From assembly GCA_016282135.1 (NCBI GenBank), contig JAEEKA010000006.1, positions 38,243 through 102,242 of the forward strand: a DNA stretch of 64,000 nt. The letters are read 5' to 3'. This stretch comes from Oscillospiraceae bacterium. Lineage in GTDB: Bacteria; Bacillota; Clostridia; Oscillospirales; Oscillospiraceae. Under the pieces are notes generated by a model. The model had not been told where the DNA came from, did no database searches, and worked only from the letters and a program-made list of their open reading frames with translations. Positions 46,704-55,110 of this stretch are shown piece by piece (position 1 is the first letter of the stretch; each line of letters opens with the position of its first letter). Position numbers and translations under genes: made by a program.

Positions 46704-47324
46704 TCATTCCTGACGGGACTCCTGCGCAAAAAAACGCTTCGCAAGCTCCGCTACCGCCGGCGCAAGGGCTTTAATCTCCCAGTCCGTTGTATTGACAATC
46801 ATGTGATAGCAGGATCTGCAGCCCCAGCGATCCCCGGCCATCAGTTCCCGCGTAGCAGCGCGGCCCTTATCAATTCGCTTAATCTGTCGCTCTATTTCCT
46901 TGTCAGTAATCGACGCGGGATCTGCGGCTCGCTCGCGGCAGCGACGGATCTTTGCCTCCCGATCAGCGCAAACAAAGATACGGAACGGTGCAAATCTGCG
47001 CAGGAAATAATCCGCGTTCCGGCCGACGATAATACAGTTCCGTCCGGAGTCGGCAATTCGCTCAATAACCTCTTTCTCCTTGACAAGCAGATCCGTATTC
47101 GGCGCTGTAGAGACAGTAAAACTTTGGTGGAAACTGATTGGGACCGTCCACCACTCATGACGCTCCAGGACGGCCTGGACGTAGTTTGCGTCCAGGCCCT
47201 CCTCGTTTGCCACAGTTTCGATGATCTCACGATCATAATAGTCCCAGCCCAGAACATCCGCCATCCGTTTGCCCAGTTCGCGACCGCCGCTTCCGAATTC
47301 ACGGCTGATGGTGATAATATTCAT
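46704..47324 (-). CDS. Cytidylate-kinase-like protein
   Basis: 206 aa. It matches the cytidylate kinase-like (Cytidylate_kin2) family: N-terminal ITISREFGSGGRELGKRMA loop, DREI, and a lid region RCRERAADPASITDKEIERQIKRID. The P-loop is GSGGRELG instead of GxxxxGK[ST], as in this family. Real nucleotide kinase activity is unproven. AGGAGG precedes the ATG. It begins 18 bases after the giant protease gene and may be read through from it. Confidence 0.8.
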   Translation of the reverse strand: MNIITISREFGSGGRELGKRMADVLGWDYYDREIIETVANEEGLDANYVQAVLERHEWWTVPISFHQSFTVSTAPNTDLLVKEKEVIERIADSGRNCIIVGRNADYFLRRFAPFRIFVCADREAKIRRCRERAADPASITDKEIERQIKRIDKGRAATRELMAGDRWGCRSCYHMIVNTTDWEIKALAPAVAELAKRFFAQESRQE

Positions 47325-47342
47325 GGCTGCCTCCTGCTAAAA

Positions 47343-50300
47343 TTATTCCGCACAGGCCTTATAGAGGAACGTGACGACCTCCGCACGAGTGCATAGCTTC
47401 TTGGGACTAAAGGTATTCGGGCCGGTTCCGCCGGTGACGCCTAGTTCAACAGCCCAGCGGACTGCCGTGGCGTAGTAGGCGTTGGCGGAAACGTCCTGGA
47501 AGGGATTCTCGGTTTCCGCAGGCTCCGGAGACCCGGCATTTCGCCAAAGGAAGGTGACGATCTGCTCCCGGGTGCAATACTTGCCCACACCGAACAGACT
47601 CTCGCTGATTCCGTTGGTAATTCCCTGCTCTCTGGCCCAAAGAACTGCCTCGTAATAGTACTTGCCAGCCTTCACATCCGTGAAGGGCACACCGTTCCCC
47701 TCGGGTGCTGGCTTTCCGGCCGCTGCCCAAAGGAAGAACACAATCTGCTCGCGAGTGCATGGGGCATTGGGTGAGAAGTGGGTGGCGTCGGTGCCGCTGG
47801 TAATTCTGGGATCGTGATAATAGGCCCACAAGACAGCGTCATAGTAATACTTGCCTTCCGCAACGTCCACAAAGGGATTGGTCTGGTTCAGTCTTGGAAT
47901 CACTTCGGTACGAGTCGCTCCGCAGCGCAGGCAGGTGTAGAGCCGTTCACCGTCCTCGTTTTCAGTAGGCTCCAGGGTCACAACGCCCTCGTCCCAGTTA
48001 TGGCCCAGCGGGTTGACAGCGCTGTCAGTGTAGCTGTCGCCGCAGCGGGAGCAGGTGTGGGTCGTATAGCCTTCCTCGGTACAGGTGGGCTCGGTAACCA
48101 CAGCCGAATAGTCGTGGCCGAGAGGATCCACGGACTGAGTCTCAGTCTCGCTGCAGCGGGTGCAGGTACGGGTTTTCACACCGGCTTCCGTACAGGTAGG
48201 CTGGGCGGTGACAGCCCAGTCGCCGAAGGAATGCCCCAGCGCCGGGACAGAATCGCCCTGGTAGCTGTAGGAGCAGACCATGCAGGTGTAGGTGGTGTAG
48301 CCCGCCTCAGTGCAGGTGGGTTCCGTCACAGCGGAATTGTAGCTGCAGTTGGCGGTCTCCACGTTTCCGCAGACGGAGCAGCTGCGCTTATGGGTGCCGT
48401 CGTTGTTGGAGCTCCAGCCGCCGTAGCTGTGAACGCCCGTGGCGGGGATCAGGGTGCTTTCCAGAGTAATCTCATGCTGGCAGGCCTGGTCAGAGAAGTA
48501 CAGGCCGCAGCCGGTGCAGTAATAGTAGGCGGTATTGCCCGCGTCCACGCAGGTAGGCGCCTGGGCAGGCACGTACTCCGGCGTGTGCACATGGGTACCG
48601 GCTATGGGTTCGGTCCAATAGATAATGACAGATTCAGATGTCTCTTTCCAAAGCTGGGTCTTGCGGGAGGTATAAGCATTGCTGAGACAGAACTGGTCAT
48701 ATCCGTCCACCACCAAATAGATATAATCGTTGCAGGCCACGTTGGAAATGTTCATGCAGGAATTGGTAGAATCATAGGAGACCTTCCAGTCAGCGAAACT
48801 TGCCTCACAGTTTGACAAGTTGTACAGCCAGCCATCCCTCGAGCCGATCCAGTAGTTGGTAGGACTCTTGATGGTGTAGTAATTGCCCCTCTTGGCAAGG
48901 GTGAAGACATAGTCGTCGGCGACATTCCGCAGAACGGAACCGTCCTGGGTGATGCCCGTGTTATTGATGTTCGCAGAGACGGGCGCGTCATTATTTTCAA
49001 TCTGCTGCTCTCCATCAATTCCCTTGAAAACAACCAGATTATTCTTGCCAGGGCCGGTAATGACGTATTTTCCGGACCAGTCGACGGGAGCGGCCGTCAC
49101 CAGCTCGTAAGCACTGTTAGCGCTGCCCTCCGTCTTGGTAAACACGGCGTAGAGCGTGGTATTGCCCATCACGGTATAAGCGGCGCCGGGGGCATAGAAG
49201 ACTGGCTCATCCGTGGTCTGAGATGGAATACGAGTCTCAGTCCAGCCGGAGAATGTCCAACCCTCGGGATCCACGCTGACAGAATTGGGAAGGGTGATCT
49301 GATTGTAAAGCAGTGCGCTCTGGCTGCCCTCCAAAGTACCGGAAGCCATAAACTGCACGGTACAGGTGGGCTTGGCAGCGAAGATGACGCGGATGGTACA
49401 ATCGGATTGCGGAGTAACAGTAATGGTGTTAACGTCGATTACAGCGGTAGCGCTGCCGGAAATAACCTCATAGTCGGCAACATAGTAGCCCGCAGCAGGA
49501 GTAGCATGGATCACGTTGCCCTCTACGGTAACAGTACCCCAGGCAGTGTTGTTGGAAACAGCACTGACATTGAAATGGGAATCATCGGTGTAGGCCTTGA
49601 TGCGGTAGTCGCCGTTGTCCGGGCAGTCGGTCCAGGCCCCGCCGGGCTCCTTGTAGAAGGAAGTTGCACCGTGGTCGGCATGGGTCCAGGCACACCAGTA
49701 AACCACGTCCTCGTTATTGAAGCTTGCGTCGTAAGGGGTATGGATGCCGGATGATCCATTTGCGACATTCTGCGTAATCACTACGGAGAAGGTATCTCCG
49801 GCGGAAAGCTGAACCGAAGTATCCAGCGGAATGGTGTAGTAGCCGCAGAATGCGATCGTGCCGGATTTTGTGGCCACCAAGGTACCGGAGGACGGATTCC
49901 CTTCCGTGGGATTCCGGTAGATCTCCACTGTGTAGCTAAGACCTTCATCCCAACTGCAGAAGGAAACCGCTTTCAGCGATTCAAATCCATTGGCAGTAAA
50001 GACATTTGCCACCTTGGTGTTATTGGCCATGGGCTCAAAGTAACCGATAGATTCGCTCCAGCCCTTGCCGTAGCTGGCCAAATTGCAGGTGCCGTCGTAC
50101 TGGTAGTTATGCTGATAGTTGTCAATGGACTCCGCATCGAAGAAGTAGATGTAGCCCTCGCTCATGGAGGTGTCTTCGTAGGAAATATAGCAATAGCCGC
50201 CGTCAAAATAGTTGGTACCCCAACTGTTCTTGCAGATCCAGGCGCCGGGACTGGAGGGTCTGTTGGGAGAGAATTTGGAAGCGGAGATGGAATCATCCCA

Positions 50301-51155
50301 ACCGACGACAGTGATGGAGTGGTTGGCCCACTTGTGATTTTCGCTTTCCTGACTGGTGTTGTCGATATTGCAAATGTAGCTGTTGTAATTATCGTCCTCG
50401 TAGTAGCTGATGTTGCCCGCGCCGTATTCCATGATAGCGCGTTTGACAGCTTCTACATTCGTGCCGGGGATCCACTCAGAGTTCTGGACATGGCATACGT
50501 TATACTGATAAGCGTATTGGCTGCCCAGGCCGGAGTAGTTTACCGCAGCAGCGTTGCTGTAATGCAGGGCGTCCTGGGTCTCGTCAGCGGCTCCCTCCCA
50601 ACGCATCAGGGTATAGGCAGACATTTCACCGTTGCCGCCCTGATCCAGACAAGGGTCGTCGGGGATGGACCTGTCGCCGGTCAGCATGCCCTCTGCGTCA
50701 TAGGCGTAGGTGTAGTTGAACCAGCAGTGCTGGGACTCAGAGAGGTTTAGGCTGGTGGTAGCGGCTGTACCGTTTCCGACAGGAATGTGATTCTTGATCA
50801 TATAGCTCTCAATGCTGGCCATGGCAGCATGGGACCAGCAGGAGCCGTAGGGGTTTTGATTTTTTACGGAGGTAACTATATTGTAATCACGGCTGTCATA
50901 TTTGGAAGGCAGCGGATCCTTATTGCCACCGCCGGTAAACCGCTCATAGGTCGCACGGTCTCCGGACAGATAGGCGTCAGTCACGGCTCTTCCCGCAGGG
51001 TGTGTGACGGGAAGGAATCCGTTGCTGCGCTCCGAAGGCTTTGGCTCTTCTTCCTGTCCTCTTGATTCGACGCCCAAAACAGTCACGGGAAACAGGCACA
51101 GAATCATTGTGACAGTCAGAAGGAGCGCCAGCATCCTTTGCATCTTGTGTTTCAT
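47343..51155 (-). CDS. Secreted papain-family (C1) protease with SLH cell-wall anchor
   Basis: 1270 aa. Signal peptide (1-28), then a C1 cysteine protease domain (about 80-340) with oxyanion Gln100, catalytic Cys106 (NPYGSCWSHA), His279 (ANHSITVVGW) and Asn310 (CKNSWGTNY). Then come a lectin-like/beta-rich stretch (340-640), a repeat-type domain with GWTFSGW, a lipocalin-like or RICIN-like segment (about 690-820), four to five CxxC-containing repeats each opening with PTCTEAGYTTYTC-like text and ending in ALGH, and three C-terminal SLH domains (about 1085-1265). It should be held on the cell wall. AAAGGAGGGTC precedes the ATG. It forms a pair with the next upstream gene. Confidence 0.92.
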   Translation of the reverse strand: MKHKMQRMLALLLTVTMILCLFPVTVLGVESRGQEEEPKPSERSNGFLPVTHPAGRAVTDAYLSGDRATYERFTGGGNKDPLPSKYDSRDYNIVTSVKNQNPYGSCWSHAAMASIESYMIKNHIPVGNGTAATTSLNLSESQHCWFNYTYAYDAEGMLTGDRSIPDDPCLDQGGNGEMSAYTLMRWEGAADETQDALHYSNAAAVNYSGLGSQYAYQYNVCHVQNSEWIPGTNVEAVKRAIMEYGAGNISYYEDDNYNSYICNIDNTSQESENHKWANHSITVVGWDDSISASKFSPNRPSSPGAWICKNSWGTNYFDGGYCYISYEDTSMSEGYIYFFDAESIDNYQHNYQYDGTCNLASYGKGWSESIGYFEPMANNTKVANVFTANGFESLKAVSFCSWDEGLSYTVEIYRNPTEGNPSSGTLVATKSGTIAFCGYYTIPLDTSVQLSAGDTFSVVITQNVANGSSGIHTPYDASFNNEDVVYWCAWTHADHGATSFYKEPGGAWTDCPDNGDYRIKAYTDDSHFNVSAVSNNTAWGTVTVEGNVIHATPAAGYYVADYEVISGSATAVIDVNTITVTPQSDCTIRVIFAAKPTCTVQFMASGTLEGSQSALLYNQITLPNSVSVDPEGWTFSGWTETRIPSQTTDEPVFYAPGAAYTVMGNTTLYAVFTKTEGSANSAYELVTAAPVDWSGKYVITGPGKNNLVVFKGIDGEQQIENNDAPVSANINNTGITQDGSVLRNVADDYVFTLAKRGNYYTIKSPTNYWIGSRDGWLYNLSNCEASFADWKVSYDSTNSCMNISNVACNDYIYLVVDGYDQFCLSNAYTSRKTQLWKETSESVIIYWTEPIAGTHVHTPEYVPAQAPTCVDAGNTAYYYCTGCGLYFSDQACQHEITLESTLIPATGVHSYGGWSSNNDGTHKRSCSVCGNVETANCSYNSAVTEPTCTEAGYTTYTCMVCSYSYQGDSVPALGHSFGDWAVTAQPTCTEAGVKTRTCTRCSETETQSVDPLGHDYSAVVTEPTCTEEGYTTHTCSRCGDSYTDSAVNPLGHNWDEGVVTLEPTENEDGERLYTCLRCGATRTEVIPRLNQTNPFVDVAEGKYYYDAVLWAYYHDPRITSGTDATHFSPNAPCTREQIVFFLWAAAGKPAPEGNGVPFTDVKAGKYYYEAVLWAREQGITNGISESLFGVGKYCTREQIVTFLWRNAGSPEPAETENPFQDVSANAYYATAVRWAVELGVTGGTGPNTFSPKKLCTRAEVVTFLYKACAE

Positions 51156-51199
51156 ACTATGACCCTCCTTTGGTCAGTTTGCAGGAAAACGGGTTAGCT

Positions 51200-54100
51200 T
51201 CAGGAATTGACAGAACACACGATCGGGGGTTCATAATGCACGTTCAGCATTTCGTAGCGGTACAGGAAAGTGATTACTTCAGCGCGGGTGCAAAGTTTCT
51301 TGGGGCTGAAGGTATCCTTGCCGGTGCCGCCGGTAACAGCATTCTCCACAGCCCAGCGGACAGCCTTGGCGTAGTAGGCACGGGCGGGAACGTCGCTGAA
51401 GGGATTCGTTACGGTCTCGGGCTCCGGAGATTCTGCAGCGCGCCACAGGAAGGTGACAATCTGCTCACGGGAGCAATACTGGCCGACACCGAAGCAAGTC
51501 TCGGAAATACCTCCGGTGATTCCATTCTCCTGGGCCCAGAGCACAGCCTTGAAGTAATACTTGTTTTCCTTCACATCCGTAAAGCTCGTGGAGGTGGCTG
51601 CAGGCTCCGGCTTGCCGGATGCAGCCCAGAGGAAGAATACGAACTGCTCTCTGGTGCAGGGCGCTTTGGGAGAGAAGTGGGTCTCGTCGGTGCCGCCGGT
51701 GACCTGGGGCGCATGGTAGTAGGCCCAAATAACAGCGTCATAATAGTATCTGCCATAAGCGACGTCCACAAAGGGATTCGCGTACTGCAGCACAGGAATC
51801 ACCTCGGTGTGCGTCTCGCCGCAGCGGGCGCAGGTGAAGAGCATCTCACCTTCCGTCTCAGTGGTGGGTACCACAGTCACAACGCCGTTGTCCCAGTCGT
51901 GACCAAGCGCGTCAACGGTTCGGGTTTCCGCATTCTGGCAGCGAGAGCAGGTGCGGGTCTCCTGACCGGGCTCTGTGCAGGTGGGAGCGGTGGTAACAGT
52001 CCATTCGCCGTAGTTGTGGCCCAGCGGATTGGTTGCGCTGTCGGTATAGCTGTCGCTGCAGCGGGAGCAGGTATGGGTGGTGTAGCCTCCCTCGGTGCAG
52101 GTGGGCTCGGTGACCACTGCGTCGTAGTCATGGCCGAGGGCCGCCACCGATTCGGTCTCAACCGTATTGCAGCGGGAGCAGGTATGCTGCTTCTCACCCT
52201 GCTGCGTGCAAGTCGGAGCAACAGTCTGGGTCCAATCACTCCAATCGTGGCCAAGGGCGGCAACGGGATTTCCCTGGTAGCTGTAATCACACACAGTGCA
52301 GATATAAGTGGTGTAGCCGTCCTCGGTACAGGTGGGAATCGTCACGGCGTAATCATAGGCGCAGGCTTGGGACTCGCCGTTACCGCAGACGGAGCAGTTG
52401 CGGGTGTGGGTGCCGTTGTTGTTGGAAGTCCAATCACCATAGCTATGATTGCCGGTGGCAGCAAGCACAGTACTCTGCTGGGTGATCTCATGCTCGCCTG
52501 CTTCGTCGGAGAAGTACTTGCCGCAGACGATGCAGCGGTAGTACTCGGTATTGCCGGCGTTGCCGCAGGTGGGAGCAACAGCCTCAACATGCTGCATATT
52601 GTGCTCATGCACAATGTTGCCGGGATTGGTGGAGTAAATCTTGGTCCCGGATTCCGCTTCCTTCCACAGACGGACGGAGGTATTCGGAGAGGTATAGATC
52701 CAGAAGTAGTTCGAGCTGGTGCTGAAGCTCAGATAGGGATAGCTGCCGCCATTGGCCAATTCCATGCTGCTGAAATTCTCGCCGACACCGGGCGTCCAGT
52801 CGCATTTTCCGGAGGTGTAGGCCGTGTAGACCGCAAAGAAGCTTCCCTCCACGCCGAGATAGGCCTCAGTGGAAACATTCTGCACCGAGTAGTAGTTCCC
52901 ATGGTCTTCCATGGCGAAGACGAACTGATCGGGGACCTCAGCCAGCGTTTCGTCATCCAGAGTAGCTCCGGAATCAGAGAACTTGCCGGCGTTGGCGGCG
53001 ATCTCGATGTGCATGCCGTTGGAGGTGGGCGTCACGCCCTTCAAAAGGTACATGTTGCTGTCGGTGCCGTAGGTAATGACATAGTTGCCGTTCCAATCGC
53101 CAGGATCGTCCGACACAAGCTCGTAGATCACTTCACCGCCGCTGGTTCCTTCCACGCGGTAGTACAGAGCGTAGATAACGGTATCGGCTTCAGGCGTAAA
53201 GGCCGCGCCTGGCTTCAGGAAAGCGGGCTTTTCAACCGTCTCCTCGATTGCGTCGAGAACCCAGGCTTTAAAAGTCCAGCCTTCCACCTCGGGTGCGGTG
53301 GTCGGGAGCGTCACGGGATCGCCCACATAGCCAGGGGCAGTGGAATAGACTGAACCGTTGGCCACATAGGTCACAGTTGCGGGAGTCTTGGCAGCAAAGT
53401 TGATCTGAACGGTGCAGTTCGAAGATGCTTTGACTACGAACTTGTTGCCGTTCTGAGTTACCGTGGCGTCGCCTTCCAGAACAGTATATCCGGCGGCGTA
53501 GTAGCCCTCAGCAGGCTCTGCAGTGATGGAGGAGCCACGAACAGAAACAGTACCCCATTCGGTATTGTTGGAAACAGCAGAAACCTCATAGTTGGTGCCG
53601 AAAAGAGACCAGGAAGAATAGACGTCCTGCAAATCGTCCACATTGCCGTGTCCGGGGTAGGGATCCTCGGAAGAAACAACGATGGGGAAAGCGCAATCAT
53701 CGTTGCGCGCGCTCTCAATGGTGGGATGGGAGCTGTAGTAGTCCCAGGGGCCGACGGATTCCTTGGCAGCGGAAACCGCAGTGGCAAGGTCGTCGCCATT
53801 CTTAAGCGCACCGTTGACAGCACTCATGTAGGCCATATCGCCCACAAAAGAAACGGACTGAGAATAACCGTAGACAGCCTCAACGCCCTTATCGCGCAGA
53901 CCGGCCTCCATGCCATCGGTAGCCATACCCAGGCAGATACCCATGTAGAGGTAGCTGTTGGGGGCGTAGTCGGTCATATGGTTGGCAATGCAGGTGCCGC
54001 TGACGTAGGCGCCGCTGCCGCTTCTGATGCAATGATAGTAGGTGCCGAACTCGCCCTGCTGGGGCTCCGTATCAGCGGAGGTAATGCCGGTGCTGGTGGT

Positions 54101-54880
54101 CAGGCAGAGATAGGAGCAGTTGGCGCGGGAGGTGTAGTCACCGCCGGAGGAGTAGTCCGTCGTGCCGTGGGAATCGAACATCACGAAGCCGCATTCGCTC
54201 ATGGCGTGGGCGATGTTGTCCACGGTAGCGGTAGACATGGCATAGCGAAGGCCTTCTCCGCCGGTGGTCTCATAGAGAGACTGCCACAGGGCCTTGTACT
54301 GGGGGGAATAGCTGTTGAAAGAGCTGTCGGCGTAATTGGAGGAGGACTCCCAATAGGGCTGAATCAGGCCGATATTCATGGAATTGGGACCACCCTTCAC
54401 GGGATAGATCTCTTCCAGCATCGCCTGGGCCGCAGCCTCGGCCTTGGCGATCTCTTCCGGGGTGGGATCATTCTCGGTGTTATAGAGCTCAGCCTCCATT
54501 CTGGGGTCGTAGCAACAAGGAATGCCGATTGTCGTTTCCCAGACAAGGAAATTGCCGTTTTGCTGCAGGGTACCGGGAACGTAGGTTTCAGAATTCTTGA
54601 CTGTATCGATCACCTGGGGAACCAGGTCGATGTAGTCCTGCTCGGTCATTTGGCTGATGCCGCCAAGTTTATTGGCGGCTTTTGTTTTAACAGTTTCGAT
54701 CTTGGCAAAGACATCGCGGTCAATGGCAGCGTTGTCTTCTTCGGTATACACATAGACGGATTTGGGAGCATCCGCCTGCTGCTTATCTGAAGAGACTGCG
54801 GCCGCCGGGAGAGGCAGCATTCCGATCATCAAAGCCAACATCATCGTGAGGGCGACGAACCGAACGAATGATTTTTTCAT
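51200..54880 (-). CDS. Secreted clan CD (gingipain/caspase-like) protease with SLH anchor
   Basis: 1226 aa. Signal peptide (1-29), then a domain with the His-Gly/Cys dyad of clan CD peptidases: His238 (VMFDSHGTTD) and Cys316 (YMGICLGMATDG). This resembles C25-type (gingipain) heads, but it is not a classical gingipain. From about residue 440 onward the protein is homologous to the neighbouring C1 protease: the YEVSAVSNNTEWGTVSV block, the GWTFKAW repeat, the YELVSDDPGDWNGNYVIT block, CxxC repeats, and three SLH domains ending FSPKKLCTRAEVITFLYRY. The ATG at 54880 is favoured by AAAGGAG at 8 bases over the ATG at 54886. The C-terminal extension after the SLH domains is short and unusual. Confidence 0.82.
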   Translation of the reverse strand: MKKSFVRFVALTMMLALMIGMLPLPAAAVSSDKQQADAPKSVYVYTEEDNAAIDRDVFAKIETVKTKAANKLGGISQMTEQDYIDLVPQVIDTVKNSETYVPGTLQQNGNFLVWETTIGIPCCYDPRMEAELYNTENDPTPEEIAKAEAAAQAMLEEIYPVKGGPNSMNIGLIQPYWESSSNYADSSFNSYSPQYKALWQSLYETTGGEGLRYAMSTATVDNIAHAMSECGFVMFDSHGTTDYSSGGDYTSRANCSYLCLTTSTGITSADTEPQQGEFGTYYHCIRSGSGAYVSGTCIANHMTDYAPNSYLYMGICLGMATDGMEAGLRDKGVEAVYGYSQSVSFVGDMAYMSAVNGALKNGDDLATAVSAAKESVGPWDYYSSHPTIESARNDDCAFPIVVSSEDPYPGHGNVDDLQDVYSSWSLFGTNYEVSAVSNNTEWGTVSVRGSSITAEPAEGYYAAGYTVLEGDATVTQNGNKFVVKASSNCTVQINFAAKTPATVTYVANGSVYSTAPGYVGDPVTLPTTAPEVEGWTFKAWVLDAIEETVEKPAFLKPGAAFTPEADTVIYALYYRVEGTSGGEVIYELVSDDPGDWNGNYVITYGTDSNMYLLKGVTPTSNGMHIEIAANAGKFSDSGATLDDETLAEVPDQFVFAMEDHGNYYSVQNVSTEAYLGVEGSFFAVYTAYTSGKCDWTPGVGENFSSMELANGGSYPYLSFSTSSNYFWIYTSPNTSVRLWKEAESGTKIYSTNPGNIVHEHNMQHVEAVAPTCGNAGNTEYYRCIVCGKYFSDEAGEHEITQQSTVLAATGNHSYGDWTSNNNGTHTRNCSVCGNGESQACAYDYAVTIPTCTEDGYTTYICTVCDYSYQGNPVAALGHDWSDWTQTVAPTCTQQGEKQHTCSRCNTVETESVAALGHDYDAVVTEPTCTEGGYTTHTCSRCSDSYTDSATNPLGHNYGEWTVTTAPTCTEPGQETRTCSRCQNAETRTVDALGHDWDNGVVTVVPTTETEGEMLFTCARCGETHTEVIPVLQYANPFVDVAYGRYYYDAVIWAYYHAPQVTGGTDETHFSPKAPCTREQFVFFLWAASGKPEPAATSTSFTDVKENKYYFKAVLWAQENGITGGISETCFGVGQYCSREQIVTFLWRAAESPEPETVTNPFSDVPARAYYAKAVRWAVENAVTGGTGKDTFSPKKLCTRAEVITFLYRYEMLNVHYEPPIVCSVNS

Positions 54881-54956
54881 TGTCATTACTCCTTTGTGCC
54901 AATTTCGGGGTGTGACGCTTTTCTTAATCGTGCATCATCCACTCTTCCAATATAGG

Positions 54957-54985
54957 ATTATATCATACTTTCTTAACAAATCCAA
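54957..54985 (-). promoter_or_regulatory. Promoter of the SLH protease pair
   Basis: On the minus strand TTGGAT (54985-54980), a 17-base spacer, TATAAT (54962-54957), about 75 bases before the start. It probably drives both protease genes, since only 44 bases separate them. Confidence 0.7.
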
Positions 54986-55061
54986 TCTTTTTTTGTGTTC
55001 TTTTGTGAAATTTTTACAAGAAATTGTCTTTACTTCCCTATTTTGCCACAGGATATACGTC

Positions 55062-55096
55062 AAAAGAAAAAGAACAGCCCAACAAGGCTGTTCTTT
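55062..55096 (-). terminator. ABC-F gene terminator
   Basis: An 11-bp perfect stem (55069-55079 with 55086-55096) with a 6-base loop, then TTCTTTT on the minus strand. It is 14 bases after the ABC-F stop. Confidence 0.88.
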
Positions 55097-55110
55097 TCCA
55101 GAAAAAACAA

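Noticed and set aside
46704-47324. Assignment as the essential cytidylate kinase Cmk
   Set aside because: The P-loop lacks GxxxxGK[ST]; it fits the cytidylate-kinase-like family of unknown activity.
47343-51155. CxxC repeats considered as a CRISPR-like or DNA-level tandem repeat
   Set aside because: Repeats are diverged at the DNA level and maintained only as protein motifs.
51170-53353. A 727-codon plus-strand open frame opposite the second SLH protease
   Set aside because: It arises from the repetitive GC-rich third positions of the real gene. The minus-strand product has signal peptide, repeats and SLH domains.
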